This document shows, piece after piece, positions 13,001-26,624 of a stretch of 64,000 nt of DNA (position 1 is the first letter of the stretch; each line of letters starts with the position of its first letter). The translations under genes were made by a program, and so were the position numbers. The notes beneath the pieces were generated by a model. It ran no database searches and was not told the DNA's origin. It saw only the letters and a program-made list of their open reading frames with translations. Origin of the DNA: Hippophae tibetana (taxonomy: Eukaryota > Streptophyta > Magnoliopsida > Rosales > Elaeagnaceae); assembly GCA_037013495.1 (NCBI GenBank), contig CM072806.1:5270001-5334000 (forward strand), given 5' to 3'.

Positions 13001-16000
13001 TAAAAGGGATCAATTAAAAATAAATAATATTATTTTAATAATTTTTCTATTAGAATATTATTTTTCCCCATCGAATAATTAAAACTCGGTCTTTTAATAA
13101 CGGTAAAATGACAGTTAATATGAATTTTTTTCAGAAATATTTGTTTTAATACTTGATGATTTTCATAATTTTTATTTTAATATTTTATTGATTTTATTTA
13201 AAAAATAATAATGTAATTAAATATTTTTTGTTAGAATATTATTATTGTTGTTTTTTAAATAATTTCATATTAAATTTTATTTTTATCCATGTAAATGGTT
13301 CGTCTTTTATCGCATTTTAATCACTTAATAGAAAAGATAATATTTTAATATAAGATCATTAAAATAATATAATGTCTTTAATTAATTCACTTTTCTCAAA
13401 GTTGGGACTAAAAAAACACACTTTATAAACTCAGATTAAATGACACCAACTTTTAAATCAAAGGGACTTCTATGTCCCTCTCCCTAAAATATATTATATT
13501 GCCTTTGGCCTAGGGGAAAGAACAATGTCCTAAAGGAATAGTAACTGACCATATAAGGATACTGCTGCTTTCCACCCATTTCAGCAACCTTGGGACGAAA
13601 ATTTGGACCATTTCTTGGGCAAGGATAGTACAGGACATCAATGTCTAAAACTGCAACAATTTCCCTAACCTGTAAATAAGCAGCATGTTAGTCCATGCCA
13701 TAATGAAGATATACCAAGCAGTTCAGACACATCTTATAAAATAGCTTGAGAAATATGGTGAATTCAAAAATGAAAATGTCGACGACATCGTTGACATTGT
13801 CTCTTTTTTACACATCCCGATATCAACATGTAATATCCATATTTTTTGGCTAAATTATCACGAAATTATCAAAAATGTTATTAAAATGTCACTCAAATAT
13901 CGTTATCACATAAATGTTTAAATGTCTTTTTTTGGCTAAAATATCTTAGATATTGTCGCTAAAATGTCGAACAAAATAACGAAAACATAAATTCTTGATT
14001 TATTTTTTTCTTTTTTCTTCTTATTTCTGAACAATCATTTCAATTCAATTTTTTCTCACTTTTGCAGAAGAGAATATATTATTTTTCTTATTTATAGCAT
14101 ATTTGCTATACATATGAAATAAATAGGTGAAAAAATAAAGAAAATTACATAATATATTAATCTGTTTAGTAACCAACCGAATGAAATAGTAGCATCTAAC
14201 TCAATTCTCAAATATAAAGTCAACATGTATGCTTTATTTTCTACTATTTTATATTAATTTTATAACATGTAAATTGTATTGTAGAATAAGGCTTATTATA
14301 TCCCTTATAACTAGTAATTCTAAAAAAAAAAATCAATGAAATTTATTTTCATACTGTCGAGATTTATCTATTTATAATAGTTAATAGAATTAAATAATCT
14401 ACTTAATTATTTTAAATATTTTAACTACTTATTCTACAATATTTAACAAAAAAGAATAAATATTTTACGATAGTGTTGTTGACACAAAAGTAGTGATACT
14501 AATCATGTATAATTAATATTAGGGGTAAAATAATGATTTCATATATTTTATTGTAACAATGACAAAAGTTATTGCGGTAATATCATTAACTATATTTTAT
14601 TATACAATATTTTAATTAATTAATCAACTTATTTATTAATATAAATATTTTAAGTATTAAAAATACATATATTACATAAAAAATTAGATGAAAATATGAG
14701 TAATTGATTGTTTTGTATGATACTTTTAGTTCTCGTTTCCATTTTCATAATAAAAATTGTTGAAGGATAAAATTGATCGACAAACTTTTAATGTTAACAT
14801 TACCTTCCGACAAAACGGAGAGCTGCAAATCAATTGCAATCCACATGCAGGAGAAGAACAATACACAAAATAAGTCTTCATTTTGCAGAATGTAATGTAC
14901 AAAACTAGTGGAGGAACCAGTATAAAATGAAGGGGAGAAAGTTACATAGAGGACAACAAAAAATATGTACACATCTATTCTAACAAAAATATTCAGTAAG
15001 AATGAGCATCATATGGAAAATCATTACCTCTCAAATTCATATAGTTCAATTGGTTTCTCTGGGCGAGGGCCAAGTTGTGAAGTCTCTTTTACTTTATAAC
15101 CTGATATAGTGTTGTTTAGAAGAGAGAGAACTTTTTAAAAGGATTAATAGATTTGTTTACCACTGAAATATGTTGGTAGTTACAAAATTATTATCAAAAT
15201 TTAAACTATTACAAAACCACCACGGAACTTTAGTTGTTGTTACAAAATACCATTGCCGCTAAATTTGTCAAAAAACTAACGGAAACATTTTAATACCTCT
15301 ATAACTTTTTCTGTTAGTTTTTAACAAATTTTAAGGGAGATGGTACTTATGTAACAACAATTAAAGTTTGGTTGCAGTTTCGTAACAGTTTAAAGTTTGA
15401 TGATACTTTTGTGAACAACCACTGCAGTTCGGTAGTAAAAATCTATTTGTCGTTTTTTAAAATCCATTAACACATCAAAAGCTCGTTTGCTCTTATGTAG
15501 GTTTAGACAAATGCAATCAATTTACTAATTTGCTTTTCTTTTCTTCTTTTAAGACAGATAGGTCTATATCCTACTCCCACCCAAAGAGAGAACCTTTTGC
15601 AACTGAGGAGACGGCACTGACTACAACCAGAAAAAATTCTCATCCAGCTAAATGAATATTTCAACAAAGTGACATATCTGAATCCTAAACCAATATGAAA
15701 AGATTAACAGATAAACTTAGATATTGTATCTGGCTTTGGTGTTTGGCCTATGACTCATCAACAAAAAGGCCAGATGGGGTTGGTTGTGATAATTATTTCT
15801 TTGATTTAATTCAAAAAAACTCAAGTATCAAAAATTATCAGAAAAGGAAAAAACAAAGTCAAATATTATAAACATGAAACAAACAAGTGAGGAACTTCCA
15901 AAATAGTTTGTTCTTTTCTTTCTTTTCCCCCCTTTTTACATTCTGACTGAAAACGGCAGTTTATTTGCCATTAAAGATTACAGGAACTGTAAGTGTAATA

Positions 16001-17204
16001 GCTACCTGCAATCTCTAGAGCATACTGGCCTGGTGGAAACTCATTTTTGGGAGTAAAAGTTGCTGAATACCTGTCATAGCCAAAAAAAAACTCAGGATCA
16101 TCAACAGACAATGGCTTCTTTAAGAAAAATAATAAATAAATAACAGACTATGAGTACAATGTTATATCTGATTATATTATGAATTTCCATTATTTAGATT
16201 ACATTATCTGTCTTCTAACCAAGTTTTACCGGCTTTCAGTAGACATGTCATGTCCAATTCTCACCTCCTCATGAGTGCCTAAACCATTTTTTTCACAAAG
16301 TATGTTTTATGTCCCAACCTATTGGACCAGTCACAATTTTCAATCAACCTTTGATTTATTAAAAAAAATTCTCCAACCTTGTTATATTTAAGGACTTCTA
16401 TCAATTCTATCAACAAATCTGACAGAAAGTGATAATGTGGCGTTCAATTCATGTAACAAGTATCATTTTCTGTCATCTTTATTAACGGAATGAACAAAAG
16501 TTAGAAGAAAATCAAAAGTGTGCAACATAAACCATCTGATTAGGGACTTTTTTTTTAACAAATCAAACGTTTGGGAAAATTTGCAAACGGCTTAATAGGT
16601 TGAGGACATAAAACATAATTTTCCCCTTTTATTGGTATCTTTGATGTATATAAGCACTTTTTCTAAAATCACTATTATTTTCACATATGCCACAGGTGTA
16701 CAAGTAGAGTTAAAATACATACAAAAGGCATGCATGCAAAGAAAAAAAACCGTGTTTTTCGTTAAACCGTGTTTTAATCTGTAAACGTACGATTTAAATT
16801 CTAAATTTATAGTTTTTGATCAATAAAAATAGCTTAATTGGGTCAATTAATATGTTAATTTATTCCTAAAAAGAATCCCTATGAAAGAAATATCCATACC
16901 CAGAAGCAAAAGTGCCAGTGCCCAATCGAAGAAATAACGGAAGAGAAGCCCCAATGATGTCCCAAGTCCTATCGGGCCTTACCCCAAACACTTTCGGCTC
17001 CGGTGGCTTGAAGCTGGGAGGAGCAGAAAATGACAAAGATTGCGAGGAAGACCCTTCATTTTTCTCTTCTTCTTCTTTGGTTTGTGTCTCCGAAGAAGAC
17101 CCAGAAGTGCTTGCTCTAATAGATATTAAAATTTTTTTGGGTCTTCCATGACAAGAGATTGGTGCCCAAATTGTAGAAGGCGTGAGGTTTATAACTCCAA
17201 CCAT
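10066..17204 (-). CDS. Plastid thioredoxin-fold / GST-N-like tandem-domain protein, 12 exons
   Basis: Exons: 17204-16900, 16070-16006, 15100-15028, 14822-14804, 13669-13550, 11620-11551, 11355-11312, 11176-11135, 10956-10897, 10726-10659, 10322-10265, 10158-10066. All introns have GT-AG ends and every junction keeps frame, giving 1017 nt (338 residues). The N-terminus is rich in Ser, Thr and Arg, low in acid, then Glu-rich: a likely plastid transit peptide. Two similar thioredoxin-like halves follow, each a motif SPFC (residues 149-152 and 268-271) then a V-P/Y-x-DPNTGV turn and an ESDDIIKYL or ESADIAEYV helix, as in GST-N/glutaredoxin-like folds. A Gly/Leu-rich hydrophobic linker joins them (about 220-250). 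Both motifs have Ser in place of the first Cys, so a monothiol role is likelier than disulfide exchange. It matches, from memory, Arabidopsis At5g03880 in length and order. The substrate is unknown. Confidence 0.9.
11621..13549 (-). other. Intron 5 of the thioredoxin-fold gene (1929 bp)
   Basis: The largest intron. It holds AT-rich sequence and, at about 12,100-12,720, a stretch rich in GAGTT/AACTC and AGCTC words ending GTTTGACACCTCTAA, which looks like a worn transposon end of hAT type. I could not find a matching other end. Confidence 0.45.
13670..14803 (-). other. Intron 4 of the thioredoxin-fold gene (1134 bp)
   Basis: AT-rich intron. Bases 13,770-13,980 repeat short words around AAAATGTC, ATATC and TTTTTTGGCTAAA (twice), suggesting a degraded repeat. 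No open frame of note. Confidence 0.45.
15141..15470. repeat. Foldback (long inverted repeat) in intron 2 of the thioredoxin-fold gene
   Basis: Two arms of about 160 bp, imperfect inverse complements, meet near 15,305. Examples: CTTTAGTTGTTGTTACAAAA on the left pairs with TTATGTAACAACAATTAAAG on the right; AATAGATTTGTTTAC pairs with AAAAATCTATTTGT. The structure fits a MITE-like foldback. No clear target duplication was found. Confidence 0.75.
16301..16617. repeat. Foldback / MITE-like element in intron 1 of the thioredoxin-fold gene
   Basis: The left end TATGTTTTATGTCCCAACCT is inverted at the right end (AGGTTGAGGACATAAAACAT, 16597-16616). Pairing continues inward through TTTGATTTATT and AACAAATCAAAC. 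About 317 bp in all, with no coding content. Confidence 0.7.
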
Positions 17205-20200
17205 GGCGTTTGGGTTTATGGGATTTTGAGGCTTGTGGGGTTTTGGATTTGAGATTTGTCCTTTTGGGTTGAATGGGACTGAGCTACATTGATCTGGTGG
17301 TCAGGAATTGGAAATTCAGTTGCTAGATTTTAAAAGATACTTCCACCCATCTTGGCACTACTATACGTATCAAATAGTGGGGTATTTCTAGCACACTTGG
17401 TGAAGATGGTGTTCATAATGTTGATGTTGTGGGTTTAATAGCGGTATTATTTGCAATTTGTCTTATTAATAGTGGTAGTTTTAGAATTTCTCTCATCACA
17501 TTTCTTAAGTAAAAGAAAAAATATCACTTTATTTTTATAAATTAAATTAAAAGTAGGGTATGGTATGAAGTTCGTACACTAGTTTTGATAAATTCTGTAC
17601 TTTAATTTATTAACTTGAGATTTAAATTTTCACTAAATTTAATAAAGTAATATATTAAAAATATTGATAGATATATAATATATTATTTTATAAATATTAT
17701 TACAATTAGCACACCAAAAGTACATTAAATTTGAAAAATAAAATAATTGAAATTTTTTAGGTTTAAAAATTAAAATATTAAATATATTCACATACTTTTA
17801 ATATCATATCTTTCAAATTTATTGAACTTTTAGTGTATTATTTAAAAACTAATAAAATTAAATATCATGTTTTAGTTATATTACTATTATATATAAGTGA
17901 ATACTTTAATTATTTAAGGAAAATTTTGATAATTTCAATCACTTTATTTTTTATATTTTTAAAAAAAATTGAGACATTTTTTCTTCAAATATTTACTTAA
18001 TTTAAAAAAAATCAAAAATGATAAAAAATTATTAAATAATTAAAAATACAATATTAACTTAACTAAAATATATTAATTAAAAAATAACTGATATACTTAA
18101 TTTACCAAAATAAATTGAACAAAATATTATGATATCCTAAGTTATATTATGATTATGAGTAACTTTGAAGGAAAAGAAAATATAGGTCCTTGTGTCCATT
18201 TAACCTTAATTTCTCTTATGGAAACTATGTTCATTAAAATCAATTAGTATATGTAAAAAAATGAGAGTCCGTAGTTTCATATTTATTTGATATTTTTTGT
18301 TTATAATTTTATATATTAAGTTTTTTTCAAATAAATGAAGATTTATTTGATATTTACTAATTCTATTTTGCCAAAACAAATGGTTGGTAGAAAATAATTT
18401 TTTTCCTTTTTTTTAGTTGTATATGGATGCATCTAGTTATTTTTTGATAATTTTTATTTTATTTTTTAAGCTAATTTTAAAATTAAAATGTATAAAGTTT
18501 TATTATTTATATGCACTTTATTTTATCTATTTGATTGTTTGTTACTAATGTTAATATCTATTTTTTAATGCTATTTTTTCACTTTTGCGTGCAGTTCTTT
18601 TAATGGGAAAAATTACTTATGATCCAATTGGTGTCACAATTGCTTATGAAAACAGATTTCTTCCCTTTTGGAATCAAAATTATTATCATTTTTATTAGAG
18701 AGATTTTGTAATATCTTTCCTTACTTTCTTTTCACATTTTTATTTTAAATAATATACTATCTATTGACTCTTTATTTTTGAAAAGTAATTTTTATAATTA
18801 ACTCCCCTAATATTAAAAGGGTTAACAATAGATTAAATTGATTAAAAAAGTTATATCCCTTTTCTCTATTATATGTAATGAGAATCATGCAATAGCTAAA
18901 AGTTAAAATAAAACTGAAAAAAATGGTTATAAATTCTATTTATTGAACCGTATTTATAATTATTTTAAATCATTTGCTTTTGAATAAAGTATTTTGGTTA
19001 TACTCAAAATTAAATAAAAGAAATTATAGCTGCTATGAAGTCTTTGATTCTTGAAAATAAAGGATATATTTATTATACCAGAGTTTTTACTTATATGAAA
19101 ATATGATAGATATATGAAAAAGATATAGTATTGTAAAATTACAGCTACCAGCAAATAAAAAAAAATATTTGGGGAAATTCTCATTTTTAATAAGATTTCA
19201 GCTAGCATACAAATACTTAATATGCCTCTTCATACGTATCTAATAACTATGCATTTAAGGGTGTAATTGACAATTTGACAGTAAAAGTAATAAAAATTTC
19301 AATATAAAAAGGTATTTTCAGTACTAAGAGATATATAATAGATAACATATTTTTTACTTAATATGTTTTTTTTTTTACCTAAGAAAACATAACATTTTTT
19401 CGTAAATGTTAAAAATAAAATTAAATATATGAAAAATTATATCATGCAACTAAAATTTCAAAACTTCGTTAAAAGTTAAATTTCAGTTGACAATCTTGTC
19501 CTATAAATTACATCGTATTAATTGTACTTAACTGCTTATTATAAAATTGTAATAGGCTTGTGAGTTTTTCTTCAATCAAAGTGTTCGTTTTATTAATAGT
19601 TTTTATATTGGAAATAAATTTAGAAAAACATTAAAGGAAAGTGTCCTTTGAAACATGCGATTAGAATTAGGAGCATGAAAAAAGAAAAAGAAAAAAAAAG
19701 CAGCTTTCAAAAGGGCTAGGGTCAAAATTATATGTAATAATATAATATAAAACTTAGAATTTTTTTTATTATTTCATTATAACATATTATAAAAATTATG
19801 TAAAGTAAATCAAAAACAATATATAAGAAAGAAATATAACATAGTATTGAAGTTATAAATAAATATATTTAATTAACGAAATAAAAATTAATTTAAATGA
19901 CTAATAATTAAATGTGTTAAACTTTATGCAAGAAAACTTTAAATTTAATTGAAAATTTTGTAACAAAGTCCAATAAATATATGAGTTTAAACTAATAGTT
20001 AATAGAACAATTATATAATTCTCTTGTGAAAAGTTTTACTCAAAAATTCAAATTTATAAAAGATAGATTGTATACACTAATACTAGCAATTTATTTGATT
20101 ATGAAAGGTAGATATAACAATTATTTATATATATTAATACTCTTCTTAACGTAAGTTATTTTATCTTTATAAATGATCTTATTTACCACTTTTCTCTAGG

Positions 20201-23200
20201 TGATTTCATTAGCTTTTTCTAAAATCTATTAACTTAAGAATTTTAATTAATTTTAAAAATTATTACTTGAATTCAATTTCAATACCTAATTATTTTAATA
20301 CTGTGTAAAAAATATTAGATACTAATTTTTTAAAAAACTTAAGGATGTAAATGGTGGATTTAAAAATCATTTATATTATTTAACAAAATCAATCAACTTT
20401 GCTTGTTATTTAACAATAACAAGAAAGTGATTTCTTTACCAAAATAAGTAACTAACACCATAATCTTTTCTAAACGTATCATTTCATGATTCATACTTAA
20501 AATGTGAGTAGGATACTAACTACCAATTAACACTTATGTTGCTTTCCACAATTTGGGTGCTTCATCCCGTCCACACTAAAGTTGGGTAGTATTTTAACCT
20601 TTGTCGAATAAAGCACGTCCATTACAACAAATATTAATTATAAATACATCCATAAAAAGTTATGAATACGTACCCTTAAGGTATGTATCTTTAATGATTT
20701 TCCTATATGTGATGATTTTGTGAGATGTAATAAATTCAAAGCCCTACAACTAAATTGGCAATTTTGGCACGAAAAAGCCCATAACAAAAATGCGAAAGGA
20801 AATTGGGCTTTTCTTCAGAAGAAAGGCAATTCTGTTGAAAGAAATACGAATGTAAAAGGCGCACATACGTGACTTTTGAATGTATTTATAATTTCACAAA
20901 TAATACACATTTATTATTTTATTTTAAATTAGCATATTGTAATCATCTTAGTTATTTTAAATTAATTTTGATAATTTTAATCATTTTTTTAATTTTTTGA
21001 TATATTTTTCCCTTCAAACATCTACTAACCCTTACTAGTAAATTGAATTTTTGATCAATATTAAATTTTTCACACAAAATATATATACACATATACAAAA
21101 AATTAAAATTAAAAAATAATAATTAAAGTGTATAAAATACAACAATAATATGACTAAAGTATACAAATTTTGAAAATGTGACTAATAATGTGTTTAATTT
21201 GTGAAAATAAAGTGATCAAATTTTTATATTATCCAATGTTAAAAGCTCAATTACATTACAAAGTTTATTTCATAACTTTTTTTTTACAAGGAGCATAAGA
21301 GATAAACTAAATTTTACAAAAAAAATATTTTAGTTTAATAACTTTCAACTTAAGTAATTCAGTATTATAACTTAAAAAAAATATGCACTAAAGCTTTTTT
21401 ATATATATTTTTAGGAATAATATGTATGAGATTAAATTACATAGTTTTAAAATTACTAAGTGAGAAGTTAAAAATTATAAGAATAAAACATTTATTTGTT
21501 AAAACCTACAAACCATGGATAGAGGAAAAAAGTATTATATTAAGTTACCAAGGATATATTTGACACACCAAAATTAAATGAATTATATTGTATTAAATTA
21601 TAATTAACTTTAAAAATATATTGTTTGGTGAAACTCAAGAAAAACAAAATTAAATAATGTCTTTCGAGAGGGAAAAAAAGTACAAAATAATTAACCAAAT
21701 TTATCGTAAAAAAGTTTTATAAAAAAATTATGAAAAAAATAGATAAAGTTTGTTTGGTATACACCTTCCCTCTCTCATATTTATATTCTTTTGATTTTTA
21801 TGTAATCTAATTATTAATTTCTTAAAAGAACTTATTTTTTATATTATATAATATATATATATATATATATTATTTTTAAATATGTTTTGTATGTTGTATG
21901 AAAAAATATATATACCATATAAACAATACTTAAAAATGAAATTTCATATATGAAAAAAATTTATACTTTTTAAATACATTTTATTTTATTTACATTAGAA
22001 AAAAAAATATTTTTTTTCTAAAAGATAATTGATCGTAAAGAAATATGATCACAATATATATTCAAATTCGTATTAATTATGATATTACATGTGATAAAAT
22101 AACTTGAAATTAAATTATTATTATTTTGACAAAATTAAATCATATAATACAATATAATTAATATATGTATAAATTTATATTCATTTAATATTTTTGTTGT
22201 TCAAAATACAAACAATTTACTTTTCTATTTGTGTAGACCTGATCTAGTGAAGTGTTGAATTATTTAACAATAAATAACAACACAAAAATCACATAAAATT
22301 TGACCCCAAAAAAAGTATATATAATTCAGATTAAGATGTTTTATTTTTTTTATTTATGAAATTCAAATGAAGTTAACCCCTGAGTAAATTCAACAAGACG
22401 GTGCCGTCCCAACGAGGAAGAAGCAAGTCTCAAATATTGTGTTTGAAATGTTAGCCGACCATGTCAAGGATTTATGATCCCCTGGACCATATCTAAAAGC
22501 CTACAAAGTAACCAAAAAGTGAGAGAAATGGAATAGAAAATGTTTGAAAGGAGAGGAATTTTATTTTGTGAAAAATTATAGTTAATGTTACTTTATTTTA
22601 TATTTATTACTTTAGTTATTTTAATATTAAATTTGTGAATATATTATTCATTATATGTTAATTCTAGTATTTTTAGTCACTTTTTTTTATTTTTTAAACA
22701 TTTTACTCCTCAAACTACACATTGCTAGTAAAGTTTAATTCTATCAAATTTAATTTTTCTAATAAAAAATTGTTCCAAAAATTCAAAATCTTCAAGAAAG
22801 AAATACTAGGTGTCTAAATTTAAAATAGTAAAGTAAATAATTAATTTTAAGAAATGTGATTAATATGTTCAATTTGTAAAATTATAATGATCAAAAGTAT
22901 CATGATATAATTTTATTTAACACTCAATGAGTCATTAAAATTATTTAGGTTGATGTATTTTAACCATTGATTAAATTTCAGAAAAATATAAAATATTGTT
23001 TTATAAATTGAATGGTCTCATTTCAACTCATATTTTATTTAATGTTTTTAATGAATTTAAGATAAAATATTATCTTATCTTATTTAGATCGTAACTTTAA
23101 TGTTTCATTTTTAAATTATAAATAATCATGTATCAGATGTTTTCATTATTTTTATATTTTTATTTATCTTAAATAAATTTATTTTAAATAAATGAAAAAT

Positions 23201-24723
23201 TTCAAATAGTATTATCTCATTATACAAAAGTTAAATCAGATTAGATAAGATGATTTATGAAAAATAATAAGTTATTACATAAATTTTATTAATTCAATCT
23301 AATTTCCAACAGTTTATTAGTTTATATCTTTATACTATATATGTCATATTAAATAGTATAATAATATCCTCAAAAGTTTTCCTGCGAAGAAACTCGAAGT
23401 TTATTTGCATGAGTCTCTTTTGCTATTGCGAAACAATATTGAATGAATGAGAAACGAATACTTTGGTATGGTGAGAAAGCAAAGTTGCTTTTGGGTTTTG
23501 AGAAATGCTATATAAAGTATAAATTTATATATTTTTATACGACATATATTGCATTATTATATGTTATGTGTAAAATTATATAAAAATAAACAAATGTGAT
23601 TATCATCAGTATTCCTCTTTGGGATTTCCACTCTCTCAAAAACTTCCAAATAAGAGACAGAATGAGGGAAAAAAAAATAAAAAATTCCAACGATAATAGC
23701 AGGAAAAATACAAGTAACTAGCCTTCTTCTTTCATAAGTTTTGTTGCAATGATCTCGAGCATTAATATAAACTAATTTATAATTTATTTATTTTTTTCTT
23801 AAATAATATATCACTTATCAATCTTAATTAATCTCTTACCATTTAGTGATTTACATGGTTATCTCCTAATATTCAGATTATATATAACATCAAGTATAAT
23901 TTAATATTCAAAAGGAATTTGTTAACATTTAAAAATAGGATGACAATTCAAGCAATTGTCCATTGAATGTAAAAAGGGTAATGTTTAGCCTATTTCAAGG
24001 AGACCTATTTCGTGTTTAATAATTAGTATTTGTGTCTTATAATTGAGTAGTCAACTTAAATAGTTGTTAGTAAAATTTGATACTTTAAGTCAAAATACTT
24101 ATCAAAGACAAAAATATAATATCTTTTTACTAAATAAATCAGTAAAAATAATTTAAGCTTTAATCGAGTGTATTATTTGTGATTTCATGTAGAAAGGCAT
24201 TACCATTATTTGTGATTTCATGTAGTCTTAATGTGTTTCTTATCTTGTGTATGTTTTTCATAAATTATACTTAAGAATATTATATAAATATATATTTTTT
24301 GGTCGAAAAAACCTCGGGTAAGTAACATTCATATTATGTTTATCGACTAAACTGTACGAGTTTATTCACATCAAGTCGGGTGCACCCATCATGATTTTAA
24401 CCTAGAACAAGATTAACCACTATTACTAATTATCTACATTAATTCATGCCATGATAGTGCTTAAACATGCATATTCGTACATATTAATCAAGTTGTGTTA
24501 CTACTTAACTAACCTGTGATGAATAATGAATAATTAGTATATATAAAAATATGAAAAACTCAATACATTTATAACATTTAATGAAAAAAAGAAACAATAT
24601 TAGTGATAATTTAAAGTTTAATTTGTGAAATTCAAACTCTTTTAAAAAAAACTTATCGACCTACATAATCATAATTTTTGCTCAAATAATCATGCGATCT
24701 AATGGCGAATGTATTTAGAAGAA
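17205..24723. other. 7.5-kb AT-rich spacer, no recognisable gene
   Basis: Bases 17,205-17,340 are the probable 5' UTR and promoter of the thioredoxin-fold gene. The remainder has long A/T runs and an (AT)n tract at about 21,850-21,871. Slightly less AT-rich islands near 20,500-20,880 and 22,380-22,520 have no readable frame. I looked for LTR ends and domain motifs and found none. Confidence 0.55.
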
Positions 24724-25077
24724 TGACATCTCAGATTGCTAGATGTCGTTCTAACTTAGAATTATCAAAGAGAACTTCTTAGAAGATATTGTCATTGATC
24801 CAAAATATGTTGTTTTGCAACCTTAATCTTACAACTATTTATAATAAAAATATAATTTTACTTATTTTCCAAACACAAGTGTATTTAATTAAATATTATA
24901 CTTGTTCTCAAAGTATAAGTAATTTTATTTGTTCTTCAAACACAAGTATATTTATTTAAATATTATACTTGTTCTCAAAGTACAAGTAACTTTAATTATT
25001 CTTCAAGCATAAATATAATTATTTAAATATTCAAAAGTAATCATAGATAGTTTTTTTTTATGTAAATAGCGACATCA
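24724..25077 (-). repeat. 3' LTR of the gypsy-type element (354 bp)
   Basis: It aligns with the pieces at 26625-26832 and 27944-27988. Shared words include AAAAGTAATCATAGATA, ATGTAAATAG, AACTTCTTAGAAGATATT (nearly), TTTACAACTAT and ATAATTTTACTTATT. An internal repeat of ATTATACTTGTTCTCAAAGTA occurs twice (near 24,895 and 24,960). Confidence 0.72.
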
Positions 25078-25129
25078 AGTCCATGATACTTGTTTTTTAT
25101 GTAAAAAATGAGTTGATTATGGTAATGGC

Positions 25130-25421
25130 TCAGGTCCATGATACTTATGTAGATCTTGGACATTGAATTTCTTGGAAATTGCAAAGGTATTAGGAAGATC
25201 AATCACATGGGTATTATCATTAATATTTTGAAGGATGTGAAATGGCCCAATCTTTTTTTGTTTAATTTTGTTATATGCTTGCACATGTGATCCATCATAA
25301 GACCACCTTCAATAAATGACTTAAGCTGTCTATGTTTATCAGCATTAAATTTGTACTTTGTAGCATATTCTTCAAATTTTCTCTTAACATCACAATGAAT
25401 ATTGGTTATTTTATCTAACAT
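25130..25421 (-). pseudogene. Gypsy pol C-terminal remnant
   Basis: The frame at 25421-25203 contains NADKHRQLKSFIEGGLMMDH and later KKRLGHFTSFKIL. This matches the region after the integrase core of plant Ty3/gypsy polyproteins, where ADKHRR-x-K-x-F-x-x-G-D-x-V and a K-x-GPFKIL motif are usual. It is a short broken piece with no catalytic site. Confidence 0.7.
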
Positions 25422-25509
25422 AATCTTGCACTATGTGAAATCCTTGTTGATAATGTTAATAATAATTAAAGCGTTTGCTCATAATCTGGAGGTAGAAAAT
25501 GCTTGATCA

Positions 25510-26125
25510 TGAACTTTTTCACCCATCACCAACTTGCAAAATTTGTCTTTATTTTGTCAAATATGTATTGTTTGCAATTTGTCCTATCAGATAGTGCACC
25601 TTCTTTAAGTTGATAGGCCACCAATTTAACCTTCATACGTTCCTCAGTTCCCCAATAATCAAAAACCTTTTCAACTTTACCTAACCAATCAAGGAATTCT
25701 TCAATTACAAACAAGCCATCGAATTATGGTATTTTTATCTTCATACAATAGTTATTTTATCGAGGTCCATAGTTATTATTTAGTGGTGCTAGTAACTCTT
25801 CATCATTGATTGAGTCTTTATCTAAAACAATATTATTTCTGAGGTATCTAAGATTACCTTGAAAATTATCATGTTGTTTTCGTGGATTGACTTCAGTTGG
25901 TCCATGAACTAAAAGATCATAATTGATGTTTGGTCTACCAAGACATTGAGTCAAAAATGTTTCTAAAGCTTGGAAAAGCCTTTCTAATATTGTTTGCAAT
26001 TTTTGCATTTTTATGTTAAGAGCATTAACATACTCTTTTGTTGAATATCTTTCTTTTATTGGGACTAGGTATGTAGACTCACTAAATGACATTTTTTTAT
26101 AAGAAAAGTTAAAACATTTTTTCAC
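25510..26125 (-). pseudogene. Gypsy gag remnant
   Basis: Two minus-strand frames (26125-25757 and 25714-25526) are separated by stops. The first carries the N-terminal part with a coiled-coil-like stretch (NALNIKMQKLQTILERLFQA). The second has FLDWLGKVEKVFDYWGTEER followed by KVKLVAYQLKEGA, the hallmark of the retrotransposon gag domain. It ends abruptly, and the pol C-terminus follows about 90 bp later, marking the deletion. Confidence 0.75.
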
Positions 26126-26614
26126 TTGTCTTTCTTTCTCTCTTTATTTCTCTAAACCTATTTTTTTTCTTTTTTTTTCTCTTTACTCACACCACACACA
26201 ATCTCTTTTTCCTTTCTCTTTCACTCATTTACTCTTCCTCTTCTTCTTTCTTTCTTTTTCTTTCCTTTCTCTATCACACATCCATTTTTCTTACGTATGG
26301 TTTTTTTCTTAAATAGAAGTGGAACTGAAAGATGTGATGCAACGGATGCAAATATCGAGTTAATGAATGAAGTTTCAAGTGGAAAGGATATAAAAAGAAT
26401 GAGATTTTTTTTGAATGATGGGCCAATGTGTTAATGAAAATTGTTAGAAATGGATTTGGAATATATGATTTATGGAAAAAATAACAAAAAATTATATGTG
26501 TGTGTGTGAAAGAGAGATTGAAGATGAAGATAAGGTGAGTTAGATGATATATAGTGGTGGGGTTTGAAGGATGATGACAACTAGGAAATCTCCACCTGAC
26601 ACAGAGGAAGGATT

Positions 26615-26622
26615 TGATACCA
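26615..26622 (-). other. Primer binding site of the gypsy-type element
   Basis: The minus strand reads TGGTATCAAATCC just inside the LTR end TGTCA. This is the usual plant site for initiator Met-tRNA (TGGTATCAGAGC) with two or three changes. Confidence 0.75.
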
Positions 26623-26624
26623 CT

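Noticed and set aside
17205..24723. Hidden gene or large LTR element in the 7.5-kb spacer
   Set aside because: No splice-compatible coding segments, direct-repeat ends, primer sites or domain motifs were found by eye. A computed self-alignment could still reveal old repeats.
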